A DNA stretch of 64,000 nt, from NCBI RefSeq assembly GCF_009826975.1, contig NZ_WUMO01000003.1, positions 526,184 through 590,183 of the forward strand. The letters run 5' to 3'. Below, one piece after another: positions 35,425-44,060 of the stretch. The position numbers and the translations under genes were made by a program. Numbering within the stretch: the stretch's first letter is position 1; every line of letters starts with the position of its first letter. Under the pieces are notes generated by a model, which saw only the letters and a program-made list of their open reading frames with translations, made no database searches and was not told the origin of the DNA. Source of the stretch: Flavobacterium sp. HBTb2-11-1. Lineage in GTDB: Bacteria > Bacteroidota > Bacteroidia > Flavobacteriales > Flavobacteriaceae.

Positions 35425-37884
35425 TTATTTCATATAGGAAGCGGTCATTTTTTGAATTCTTTCTGCGAGAGTTTCACTCGAAAGTTTTTCTCTTAATCGA
35501 TCTGTAATGATTGGAAAACTAAAAGGCGTTGGCTTTAAACATTGTTTCCAAATGATTTTCTGATTGGCAATTCGTTCTAATGCTAAAATCAAACGGCCTT
35601 CTTCTAATTGATGTTCAAAGGTTTCTCGATAGGCTTGATGCAATAATAAATTATCGGGTTCAAAATCTCTGAAGACTTCAAAGAGCAATTGCGAACCGCT
35701 TTGTAAATGTTTGGTCCTAACCATTTTTCCAGGAAAACCTGTAAAAACTAATCCCGAAATTACTGCGATATCTCTAAATTTTCTTCTAGCCATTTCGGTT
35801 GAATTTAAGCTTTTCTGCAAATCATGATGTACATATTCAGTTGAAAATAAATTATTGTCTAAAACCGCTTCAATATCAATTTCCTGATCCGAAAGCAATT
35901 CAAATCCGTAATCATTATACGCCAAAGAAAAAGTGATGGACTGCAATAAACTAATTCTAAATGCCAATAAACTGGCTAAAGCTTCATGTACAAATCGTCC
36001 TTCAAACGGATAAAAAATAGCATGGAATCCTTCTCGGGTTTTAAAAGTTTCAATTAAGAATTCATCAGAACTTGGCACAATAGACTCTTTTCGCTGTCTT
36101 TTGAATAAAGGCTGTAAAGCTTTTAGTTCTGGCGAAAGATTATCGGTGTTGGCTCGATACAATTCTTTTCGAAGCAATTCGCTCATCTGTGAAGATAATG
36201 CCAAACGCCCACCCATCCAACTGGCAATTTTGGATTCTTTTTTCGGACTTGCTTTCTTAACTAAAACTTGCATGTTTCTGATTTTGAACAATTCCAGTTT
36301 TTTTCCTGCAAAAATAAAAGTATCTCCAGGTTTTAGTTTTGAAATAAACCATTCTTCAATAGTGCCAATATAACCGCCGCTAACGTATTTTACATTCATA
36401 ACGGCATCTCCTACAATTGTTCCGATCTGCATTCTGTGATGCATGGCAATCATTCTGCTGTTTATTTTGTAACAGCCGTTTTCATCAATTTCAACTTTTT
36501 TGAATTCGTCATACGCGTGAAGGCTTTGGCTTCCTTGGGTAATAAAATTTAAAATCCAGTTCCAATTTTCGTTGCTTATTGTTTGATAGCTAAAAGTCCC
36601 TTGAATTTCTTTGAAAATTTCGTTTGGATAAAACCCGTCAGAAACAGCGAGCGTGTTTAGATATTGAACCAAAACATCCCAACTGTTCAAATACGGAACA
36701 CGATCTTCGATCACGCTTTTTTCAACCGCTTTTTTCAAGGCAGAAGCTTCTATTAATTCAATAGCGTGAGTAGCAAGAAAATAAATAACGCTTTCTTTTC
36801 CAGGCTGATGTCCGCTTCGTCCGGCACGCTGCATAAAACGGGCAACACCTTTTGGACCGCCGACCTGAATAATTGATTCGACAGGCGCAAAGTCAACTCC
36901 CAAATCTAAACTCGAAGTGCAGACCACCACTTTTAATTCTTCATTTCGAATGGCGTTTTCTACCCAAAGTCTGGTTTCTCGGTCAATGCTTCCGTGATGC
37001 ATCGCCATTTCGCCTGCAAATTCGGGATATTTTTCTAATAATCTTTGATACCAAATTTCGCAAGCTGAACGAACATTGGTAAAAATAAGTGTCGTTTTGC
37101 TGGCTTTTATAATTTTTGCCGCTTCATCAATCAGATGTAATCCCATGTGTCCGCGCCACGGATAAGTATCCATTTTTTCAGGAATAATGGAAACAACTTT
37201 TATTTTTTTATTAATGACGGCTTTGATTAAGACAGAATTATGGTAGGCCTCAGAATCAACCCCAAGTAAAACCTCTTGAGCTTGCTGTAAATTTCCAATT
37301 GTGGCTGAGATTCCCCAAATGCGAATGTTTTTAGAAATTGCTTTTAGCCTCGATAATGCCAATTCCACTTGGACGCCCCTTTTTGTTCCTAATAATTCGT
37401 GCCATTCGTCAATTACAATTGAACTGCAGTTTTTAAAAATATTAGCATAACCTTTCGTTGCTAAAAGTAATTGTAGACTTTCGGGAGTTGTAATCAGCAA
37501 ATCAGGCATTTTGTTTTTTTGTTTGGCACGTTCGGCAGAAGAAGTATCTCCTGAACGAATTCCGACAGTCATTGGAATATCTAAATCTGTAAGTACTCTT
37601 TCTGCTGCTTGTTTTATTTCGACAGATAAAGAGCGTAAAGGTGTGATCCAAATCGCTTTTAATCCTGAGTTATGTTTGGTTTTATAATTCGGATTTTCTT
37701 TGATGTAATTTAAAATGATAGGAAGCCAGAGCGCATACGTTTTTCCACTTCCGGTTGGAGCATTTAACAAACCATTTTTTCCCTGCAAAAAAGCAGTCCA
37801 AGTCTGTGTCTGAAACGGAAAAGGTTTCCATCCCTGACTTTCAAACCAATTATTGGCTATGGTAAATAACTGCTCTCTGTTCAT
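35425..37884 (-). CDS. Ligase-associated DEXH helicase (Lhr-like)
   Basis: 819 residues: superfamily 2 helicase with Walker A PTGSGKT (about 40-46), DEWH box (VIDEWHEL), motif III SATIG, motif VI QRAGRSGH, and the Lhr-type C-terminal region. It is the helicase of the ligase-associated cluster (TIGR04121 type). Its start overlaps the ligase stop by 1 nt (TAATG), so the two are coupled. Confidence 0.95.
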   Translation of the reverse strand: MNREQLFTIANNWFESQGWKPFPFQTQTWTAFLQGKNGLLNAPTGSGKTYALWLPIILNYIKENPNYKTKHNSGLKAIWITPLRSLSVEIKQAAERVLTDLDIPMTVGIRSGDTSSAERAKQKNKMPDLLITTPESLQLLLATKGYANIFKNCSSIVIDEWHELLGTKRGVQVELALSRLKAISKNIRIWGISATIGNLQQAQEVLLGVDSEAYHNSVLIKAVINKKIKVVSIIPEKMDTYPWRGHMGLHLIDEAAKIIKASKTTLIFTNVRSACEIWYQRLLEKYPEFAGEMAMHHGSIDRETRLWVENAIRNEELKVVVCTSSLDLGVDFAPVESIIQVGGPKGVARFMQRAGRSGHQPGKESVIYFLATHAIELIEASALKKAVEKSVIEDRVPYLNSWDVLVQYLNTLAVSDGFYPNEIFKEIQGTFSYQTISNENWNWILNFITQGSQSLHAYDEFKKVEIDENGCYKINSRMIAMHHRMQIGTIVGDAVMNVKYVSGGYIGTIEEWFISKLKPGDTFIFAGKKLELFKIRNMQVLVKKASPKKESKIASWMGGRLALSSQMSELLRKELYRANTDNLSPELKALQPLFKRQRKESIVPSSDEFLIETFKTREGFHAIFYPFEGRFVHEALASLLAFRISLLQSITFSLAYNDYGFELLSDQEIDIEAVLDNNLFSTEYVHHDLQKSLNSTEMARRKFRDIAVISGLVFTGFPGKMVRTKHLQSGSQLLFEVFRDFEPDNLLLHQAYRETFEHQLEEGRLILALERIANQKIIWKQCLKPTPFSFPIITDRLREKLSSETLAERIQKMTASYMK

Positions 37885-39485
37885 TATGAAATCATATTTT
37901 TTAAATCTTCAATAGAATTCGCGTCTTCAATTTTTTTGTCGTGCCTCCATCTTAAAATTCGTGGAAAACGGGTTGCAACTCCGCTTTTATGCCTTTTAGA
38001 AAGTGCTATTCCTTCAAAACCAATTTCAAAAACCAATTGTGGCGTAACGCTTCTTACTGGACCAAATCGTTCTAAAGTATTTTTTTTAATGAAGTCGTCT
38101 ACCATTCTAAATTCGGCATCAGTTAAACCAGAATACGCTTTCGCGAAAGTGACGAGTTCGCGTTCTTTATTTTCATTTTCCTGCCAAAGGGCAAAAGTAT
38201 AATCGGTAAATAAATTGGATCTTCTTCCGTGTCCACGCATGGCATAGGTGAGGACCGCGTCTATGGTTAAAGGTTCGATTTTCCATTTCCACCAATCGCC
38301 TTTTTTTCTGCCCACCAAATACGCAGAATCTTTCCGTTTCAGCATCAATCCTTCGCTTCTCATTTCGCGTGATTTTAATCTTTCTGCTGTAACATCTTCC
38401 CAAGTAGAAAAATGAATTCTTTCTGAAAGTTGTAACGGAATTTCTTTTCCGATTAAAGTCGTAAATAGTTCTTCTAACAATGTACGACGTTCTTCGTAAG
38501 GCAGATTTCGAATATCATTTCCCTGCCATTCCAATAAATCATAAGCTTTAATGATAACAGGCGTATTTTTTAAAACCGAAGCCGATACATTTTTACGCCC
38601 AATTCGGGTTTGCAAATCATTAAATGTTCCAATTTGATTGTCTATAAAAGGAAGAATCTCACCATCAATAACAGTTCCGTCAGGAATGTTTCCGATGAAA
38701 GATTGAAATTCTGGATATTTATCGGTTACCAATTCTTCTCCACGGCTCCAAACGTAAATCTCGTTGTCGCGGATAATAGTCTGTGATCGTATTCCGTCCC
38801 ATTTATGTTCGGCGCTCCAATCTTCTGGATTTCCTAGATTTTCTAATTCTCCTTCAATTGGATAAGCCAAATAAAAGGGATAAGGTTTCGATAAATAATC
38901 GCTGCTTTTTTCATCCAAAATCAATTCTTGAAATGTAATTGTATTCGGATTCCAATCGCCCATTAATTTGTAAGCGAGTGTATCTTCGTCAATGTTTTCA
39001 GCTTTAGAAAGCGCTCGTGTCATCAACTTCTGACTTAAACCAATTCTAAAACTGCCTGTAATTAATTTAGTGAAAACGAATCTTTCGTAATAATTTAAAT
39101 TCAGCCAATTGGTTTGTAAGTATTCTTTTTTCTCTGAATCAGTTTTCTTTTTTAAAGCGATGATTTCCTGTAAAAATTCGGTCAAGCTTTTATCGGAATG
39201 TTCTTTTGTAGTCGGAATAACCAACGCAATAGTTTCTGCCAAATCGCCCACAATATGATAACTTTCTTCAAATAGCCAAAGCGGAATATTTGCCAATTCA
39301 TTTGCCCATAAACGCAATAAAGTAGTATTGACAGGCCGTGGCGGACGACGATGCGAAAGAATAGCAATTGTCCAGACTTTGTCTTCGTCACTTGCCTTTA
39401 AAAAATAATTAGTCAACGCATCAACTTTTACCGATGTTTTATTAGAAGTATCTAAGGTTTTTATAAGCTCGGCAAAGTTTTTCAT
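37884..39485 (-). CDS. ATP-dependent DNA ligase of the ligase-associated repair cluster
   Basis: 533 residues. The N-terminal alpha-helical domain is followed by the adenylation domain with the nucleotidyl-lysine motif EHKWDGIR, then motif III WSRGEELV, motif IV VIDGEILPF, and motif V LMLKRKDS...WWKWK. It seals nicks using ATP, separate from the NAD-dependent ligase LigA used in replication. Its neighbours (nuclease, helicase, phosphoesterase) form a known conserved DNA-damage module. Confidence 0.95.
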   Translation of the reverse strand: MKNFAELIKTLDTSNKTSVKVDALTNYFLKASDEDKVWTIAILSHRRPPRPVNTTLLRLWANELANIPLWLFEESYHIVGDLAETIALVIPTTKEHSDKSLTEFLQEIIALKKKTDSEKKEYLQTNWLNLNYYERFVFTKLITGSFRIGLSQKLMTRALSKAENIDEDTLAYKLMGDWNPNTITFQELILDEKSSDYLSKPYPFYLAYPIEGELENLGNPEDWSAEHKWDGIRSQTIIRDNEIYVWSRGEELVTDKYPEFQSFIGNIPDGTVIDGEILPFIDNQIGTFNDLQTRIGRKNVSASVLKNTPVIIKAYDLLEWQGNDIRNLPYEERRTLLEELFTTLIGKEIPLQLSERIHFSTWEDVTAERLKSREMRSEGLMLKRKDSAYLVGRKKGDWWKWKIEPLTIDAVLTYAMRGHGRRSNLFTDYTFALWQENENKERELVTFAKAYSGLTDAEFRMVDDFIKKNTLERFGPVRSVTPQLVFEIGFEGIALSKRHKSGVATRFPRILRWRHDKKIEDANSIEDLKNMIS

Positions 39486-39557
39486 TTTAAATTTAGTTGA
39501 GGGTTGAAAGTTGTTTGTTGATGGTTTTTGGAATTTGGAATTTGTTTATTTTGGAAT

Positions 39558-40562
39558 TTAACTTTCATCGGTATCATTCGTTTCTCCTTCGTATTGCGTG
39601 TGAGCCGTTCTGGCATCATAGCCTAATTCTCTTAGATATTTTGAGAATATATCTGAATATCCGTGAGTGCAGATTACTTTTTCTGCGCCTGTGGCTTTTA
39701 TGCTTTCCAATAGACCTGTCCAATCGCAATGGTCGCTTAGGACAAAACCGCGATCCACGGCACGTCTGCGTCTGGCTCCGCGAAAAGTCATCCAGCCGCT
39801 CGCTGTTCCAGTTACAAAAGGAGTCATTTTTCTAATCCAAGTGCTTCCATGTGCGCTTGGCGGAGCAATTACAATGCTGCCGAGTAAATTTTCTTTCTTG
39901 GTTTCAGCAGTGACTCTAATCGTAGGAGGCAAATCGATTTGCGGACGTACAATATTGGTCATATTTTCGATAGCGCCATGTGTGTATATTGGTCCAATGC
40001 TTGTATCTAGATTTTTTAATAATCGCTGTGCCTTTCCTAAAGAATATCCAAATAGAACAGAAGTTTTTCCTTCTGCACGATTCTCGGCCCACCAATTATT
40101 AATTTCTGTCATGACATCAGCTTGCGGACTCCATTTAAAAGCAGGAAGTCCGAACGTGCATTCAGTAATAAAAGAATGGCATTTTACTACTTCGTACGGG
40201 ACAGAAATTCCGTCATCTTCAGTTTTGTAATCACCAGTAAAAACCCAAATTTCACCTTTGTATTCAACCCTTATTTGGGCAGAACCAATAATATGGCCTG
40301 CAGGATGAAAAGAAAATTTCACTCCATTTATCGTAAAAGTTTCATTCCAATTCTTTCCTGAAACGTTTATTTCTCCCAATCGATGCTTAATAATTGGAAT
40401 ATTTGAGTAATGGGTAATATAGTTTTGATGCCCCCATCTGGCATGATCAGAATGTCCATGGGTAATAATGGCATTTTTTACTGGTCGCCACGGATCAAGA
40501 TATACGTCGGCCTGCTGGCAGTAGATTCCTTTGTCGTTAAATTGCAATAGTGGCGGATTCAT
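39558..40562 (-). CDS. Ligase-associated metallo-beta-lactamase-fold exonuclease
   Basis: 334 residues, beta-CASP/metallo-beta-lactamase nuclease: HGHSDHARWG (HxHxDH zinc motif, about residues 35-40), AGHIIGSAQ, FTGDYKTEDDG, FVLSDHCDW and ICTHGYSD. It belongs to the exonuclease family beside these ligases (TIGR04122 type). It is the first gene of the cluster, separated by 72 bp from the ligase; this gap contains short GGAATTTG repeats. Confidence 0.93.
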   Translation of the reverse strand: MNPPLLQFNDKGIYCQQADVYLDPWRPVKNAIITHGHSDHARWGHQNYITHYSNIPIIKHRLGEINVSGKNWNETFTINGVKFSFHPAGHIIGSAQIRVEYKGEIWVFTGDYKTEDDGISVPYEVVKCHSFITECTFGLPAFKWSPQADVMTEINNWWAENRAEGKTSVLFGYSLGKAQRLLKNLDTSIGPIYTHGAIENMTNIVRPQIDLPPTIRVTAETKKENLLGSIVIAPPSAHGSTWIRKMTPFVTGTASGWMTFRGARRRRAVDRGFVLSDHCDWTGLLESIKATGAEKVICTHGYSDIFSKYLRELGYDARTAHTQYEGETNDTDES

Positions 40563-40608
40563 TTATTTAATTGGATAATTAGAAAATTTAGCAATTAGAT
40601 AATTTTTT

Positions 40609-40995
40609 TTATGTGCTTGCTGCAATAATTAGATAAGCTATAAGTGATATGCTCAGTACAAAAAGCATCATTGTTATAAAGGTAAGCATTGCGGTTGAAT
40701 ATTGATACTTTCCTTTTTTTAATAATTTGATAGTCCGAACATAACGCAAATAGGAGAGCAGAATAGTCATTGCGCCGGCAATCAACAAACCAATGCCTAA
40801 ATAAATAGTGAAATTGCTATTTGGCGGAACAGTTTCGGCAATATATTTTGCTGGAAGCTGTTTTAAAAACAATGAAAATTTTACCGCGACAAACCCGAAA
40901 ACCATAATCCCAATTCCTGTACGAATCCATGCTAATAAGGTTCTCTCATTAGACAGGTATTCATTCATAACTTCTTGATCATTTTTTGGCGACAT
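40609..40995 (-). CDS. DUF202 membrane protein
   Basis: 128 residues starting MSPKNDQEVMNEYLSNERTL. The LANERT-like motif (LSNERTLLAWIRTGI) and three membrane segments (about 30-50, 66-86, 105-126) identify DUF202/YidH. Function unknown. It follows the gene at 41013 by 17 bp. Confidence 0.88.
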   Translation of the reverse strand: MSPKNDQEVMNEYLSNERTLLAWIRTGIGIMVFGFVAVKFSLFLKQLPAKYIAETVPPNSNFTIYLGIGLLIAGAMTILLSYLRYVRTIKLLKKGKYQYSTAMLTFITMMLFVLSISLIAYLIIAAST

Positions 40996-41012
40996 AGTTT
41001 TTAGGGAATTTT

Positions 41013-41330
41013 TTAATGTTCAAAATTTCTGTAAGGAGGACAGTTATATTTACCGTCTTCGTTGTCTAAATTATAACTGTTATAAGGATTAGCATCATCG
41101 TATGTAGGATAAGGAGTATTGTCTTCAGCCAGATTAAGTCCGCTTTCTATGATTTCATAGGAGCCTTCAAAATGACTGCAAAATTTTCTGTAATTCGTAT
41201 CAGGATTTTCTCCCGAAGTAAATTCATCATCCATTGCTTCATTTTCATGCGCTGTATCAACATGATCTGGTTTACTGCATTTATAATCATTTAATCTTGC
41301 AGTTTTTCTGCTGTCTTTATCTTTTTTCAT
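41013..41330 (-). CDS. Hydrophilic hypothetical protein
   Basis: 105 residues, acidic and without membrane segments, rich in Asn, Asp, Tyr and Pro in its second half (PYPTYDDANPYNSYNLDNE). Four cysteines or Cys-containing patches (KCSK, FCSHF, NCPPY) are spread along it. It precedes the DUF202 gene on the same strand. No family recognised. Confidence 0.6.
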   Translation of the reverse strand: MKKDKDSRKTARLNDYKCSKPDHVDTAHENEAMDDEFTSGENPDTNYRKFCSHFEGSYEIIESGLNLAEDNTPYPTYDDANPYNSYNLDNEDGKYNCPPYRNFEH

Positions 41331-41558
41331 GGCTGCTAATTTTAAATTAGTAAATGGCTATCATAAAATGATATATACAAATTTGAAAATTAGAAGCTTG
41401 AAAAATTTATATGATTCGATTTTATTTTTATATGATTTATTTTAAAGAGGATTTTTTCTGTGCTTCTCATTTTGTAAAAATCAAATATAATTCTGTAAAA
41501 TAACGACTTACACATTTTGCAAATTTGTGTATATTAATTATTTAAAAAATTATTTATC

Positions 41559-41687
41559 ATGGAAACTTCAAGAAAAGATTCGAAATCTGGAATGAAAGAT
41601 TCTGGAAAAACTCAAAAATCAACTTCTGGTTCTAGAGGAAAAAGCACTACAAAGTCTAACGATTCTAAAGGTAGAGGTGGGCATTAA
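41559..41687 (+). CDS. 42-residue basic, Ser/Lys/Gly-rich protein
   Basis: METSRKDSKSGMKDSGKTQK begins a short, probably disordered protein that ends SKGRGGH. The start is followed by an unbroken frame to TAA and then, 30 bp on, by a perfect 16-bp terminator stem, which supports a real transcript. Composition (about two thirds Ser, Lys, Gly, Thr, Asp) resembles nucleic-acid-binding or stress-related small proteins. Function unknown. Confidence 0.55.
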   Translation: METSRKDSKSGMKDSGKTQKSTSGSRGKSTTKSNDSKGRGGH

Positions 41688-41716
41688 TTTTTAGTTTACG
41701 GAAAAAACTAAATAAT

Positions 41717-41752
41717 AAAAGCGTGCTGTTTAAATATAAACAGCACGCTTTT
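41717..41752. terminator. Bidirectional terminator between convergent genes
   Basis: AAAAGCGTGCTGTTTA pairs perfectly with TAAACAGCACGCTTTT (16 bp, 4-nt loop). It serves the 42-residue protein gene and the DsbA-family gene. Confidence 0.9.
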
Positions 41753-41773
41753 AGGTTATATAATGTTTATAGT

Positions 41774-42403
41774 TTATTTCAAAACTTCCTGAATCGTTTT
41801 TACAAATGTTTCTACAGGTTGTGCTCCGGAAACAGCATATTTTCTATCGAATACAAAGAATGGAACTCCTTGTACGCCGATTTCAGCTGCTTCTTTAATA
41901 TCTGACTCAACTTCTTTTAGAAATAAAGAATCACTTTCAAGAATCTCCCTAATTTCTTTTTCTTCCAAACCAGCTTGAATTCCAAGTTCTATTAAAGTTG
42001 GACCGTCGTTTAAATCTCGTCCATCAGTAAAATAGGCTTTAAAGAAAATCTCTTCCATTCTGTCGCCTATATTTTTAGTTTTAGCCAATTGAATAATTCT
42101 GTGGGCATTTAAAGAATTTGAAATAACAGCTTTATCAAAATTATAATCTAAACCAACACTTTTAGCGCGTTCTGCAACTCCTTTGTGCATTTCTTTAGAT
42201 TGTTCAATCGACATGCCTTTTCTTTCTGCTAAGAACGTATAAACATCCATATCAGGCTGGGATGTGATTGTTGGATCTAGCTGAAAGCTTTTCCATTCAA
42301 TTTCAAATTCGTTATTAGGAAATATAGCAAGCGCCGTTTCCAATTGTCTTTTTCCGATATAACAAAACGGACACATGATGTCCGACCAAATTTCTATTTT
42401 CAT
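41774..42403 (-). CDS. DsbA/FrnE-family thiol oxidoreductase
   Basis: 209 residues from the ATG at 42403; a longer frame to 42442 would start upstream of the promoter. The thioredoxin-fold site C11-P-F-C14 with the FrnE-type YIGKRQLE and, near the end, GVQGVPFFVFDRKYAVSGAQP (cis-Pro loop) are present. No signal peptide, so it acts in the cytoplasm, as FrnE does. A TATCTTTG promoter element ends 4 nt before the start. Confidence 0.92.
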   Translation of the reverse strand: MKIEIWSDIMCPFCYIGKRQLETALAIFPNNEFEIEWKSFQLDPTITSQPDMDVYTFLAERKGMSIEQSKEMHKGVAERAKSVGLDYNFDKAVISNSLNAHRIIQLAKTKNIGDRMEEIFFKAYFTDGRDLNDGPTLIELGIQAGLEEKEIREILESDSLFLKEVESDIKEAAEIGVQGVPFFVFDRKYAVSGAQPVETFVKTIQEVLK

Positions 42404-42407
42404 ATTG

Positions 42408-42415
42408 CAAAGATA
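42408..42415 (-). promoter_or_regulatory. Consensus -7 element of the FrnE-like gene
   Basis: TATCTTTG on the minus strand fits TAnnTTTG exactly and lies 4 nt before ATG, which points to a leaderless or nearly leaderless message. Confidence 0.6.
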
Positions 42416-42435
42416 GGGAAAATTGTTTGTTTCAT

Positions 42436-42676
42436 GTTTCAAGTTTCAAGTTTGATATGCTTTGTGTTTTTCTTACCGCAAAGCACGCAAAGGTTTACGC
42501 AAAGTTCGCAAAGTTTTTTTTTAAGCAAGATGAGATAATCTCGCAAAGTCGCGGAGTCGCAAAGTTTTACATAAAGCTTTGCGAACTTTGCGTTTACTGT
42601 AGATTCAGCATATTATAATACCTTGCGGTCTTTGCGTTAAAATCAACACAAAGTATATCAACTTGAAACTTGAAAC
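42436..42676. repeat. Foldback element with internal CGCAAAG repeats (copy 1)
   Basis: Outer arms 42436-42468 and 42645-42676 are inverted repeats (GTTTCAAGTTTCAAGTT...). Inside, TTACCGCAAAGCACGCAA and TTGCGGTCTTTGCGTTAA form a second inverted pair, and the core has many CGCAAAG/TTTGCG copies. A related element lies at 46493-46611. The rest of this 431-bp gap holds the dnaN terminator and otherwise nothing recognised. Likely a non-autonomous repeat family. Confidence 0.75.
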
Positions 42677-42695
42677 AAAAAAACAACCTCAAATA

Positions 42696-42729
42696 AAAAA
42701 CCGCAACTCTTTATGGGAATTGCGGTTTC
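42696..42729 (-). terminator. Terminator of dnaN
   Basis: AAACCGCAA (42698-42706) pairs with TTGCGGTTT (42720-42728) around a 13-nt loop; on the minus strand the stem is followed by TTTTTATTTG. It lies about 105 bp past the dnaN stop. Confidence 0.65.
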
Positions 42730-42834
42730 TAGGTATAAAAAATGGTTGGTTAATAGCGATATCTTTTTTTTTACAATGATATATCTTTTATTTAGAATTA
42801 AAAAATATCCCTGTAACAGAAAGAAACTTTAATG

Positions 42835-43953
42835 TTAACTATTTAACATTACAGGCATTACAAGCATAGTAACTGTTTCTCCTTCTTCTAAACCATCAAC
42901 TGGAGTTAAAATACCAGCTCTGTTTGGTAATGACATTTCAAGCATAATCATATCAGATTGAAGATTAGTCAGCATCTCTGTTAAGAAACGAGAGTTGAAG
43001 CCAATTTGTAAATCATCTCCTTGATAATCACAAGTCAATCTTTCTTCTGCTTTGTTTGAGTAATCGATGTCTTCTGCAGATACGTTTAATTCTGCTCCTG
43101 CAATTTTTAAACGAATTTGGTGTGTAGTTTTGTTAGAGAAAATCGCAACACGTTTAACTGAACTTAAGAATAAAGAACGGTCAATCATTAATTTGTTCGG
43201 ATTTTCTTTAGGAATTACCGCTTCGTAGTTCGGGTATTTTCCATCAATTAAACGACACATTAAGATATAGTTGTCAAATGAGAAAGTCGCATTTGAATCG
43301 TTGTATTCAATTTTCACTTCAGCATCAGAAGTTCCTAAAATACTTTTCAAAATATTTAAAGGTTTTTTAGGCATAATAAAATCTGCAACTTGAGATGCTT
43401 TTACATCTGTACGTGCATATTTTACCAATTTATGAGCATCTGTAGCTACGAAAATTAATCCCTCTGGCGAGAACTGGAAGAAAACTCCAGACATTACCGG
43501 ACGTAAATCATCGTTTCCAGCAGCAAAAATAGTTTTGCTTACCGCAGTTGCCAAAACTTCTGCAGGAACAAGCGTTACAGATGGATCTTCAAGACTTACT
43601 GCTTTAGGAAATTCTTCTCCAGCTGCGTAAGCCAGTGCATATTTACCTGAATTTGAGCTAATTTCTACTGTATTGTTGTCTTCAACAGTAAAAGTTAACG
43701 GCTGCTCTGGGAAAGTTTTTAAAATTTCAAGTAAAAGCTTAGCTGGAACCGCCACACTTCCTTTACTTGTAGAATCGATCGATAATGTAGCCGACATTGT
43801 CGTTTCAAGATCTGAAGCCGAAACGGTCAACTCATTATTGTTTAGTTCAAATAAGAAGTTGTCTAAAATAGGCAACGTATTATTACTATTGATTACACTA
43901 CCTAAAACTTGTAATTGTTTTAATAAGTACGAACTCGATACTATAAATTTCAT
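42835..43953 (-). CDS. dnaN: DNA polymerase III sliding clamp (beta)
   Basis: 372 residues starting MKFIVSSSYLLKQLQ at 43953; an upstream in-frame ATG at 43989 would add an unusual 12 residues. It has the three-domain clamp layout, with LPILDNFLFEL in domain 1, DLRPVMSGVFFQ in domain 2 and MLVMPVMLNS at the C-terminus, close to the family's M-P-M-R/L-L end. It tethers the replicative polymerase. It stands alone here rather than beside dnaA. A TATATTTG promoter octamer lies at 44021-44014. Confidence 0.97.
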   Translation of the reverse strand: MKFIVSSSYLLKQLQVLGSVINSNNTLPILDNFLFELNNNELTVSASDLETTMSATLSIDSTSKGSVAVPAKLLLEILKTFPEQPLTFTVEDNNTVEISSNSGKYALAYAAGEEFPKAVSLEDPSVTLVPAEVLATAVSKTIFAAGNDDLRPVMSGVFFQFSPEGLIFVATDAHKLVKYARTDVKASQVADFIMPKKPLNILKSILGTSDAEVKIEYNDSNATFSFDNYILMCRLIDGKYPNYEAVIPKENPNKLMIDRSLFLSSVKRVAIFSNKTTHQIRLKIAGAELNVSAEDIDYSNKAEERLTCDYQGDDLQIGFNSRFLTEMLTNLQSDMIMLEMSLPNRAGILTPVDGLEEGETVTMLVMPVMLNS

Positions 43954-44013
43954 CTGTTTTATTTTATTTTTTGATGGATGCTTTAGCAAATAAAGGGCTA
44001 AATATACGGATTA

Positions 44014-44021
44014 CAAATATA
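44014..44021 (-). promoter_or_regulatory. Consensus -7 element upstream of dnaN
   Basis: TATATTTG on the minus strand fits TAnnTTTG exactly, about 60 nt before the dnaN ATG. Confidence 0.5.
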
Positions 44022-44060
44022 TCTTAAACTATCCAAAGTATTACATTTTTTTATTAACAT

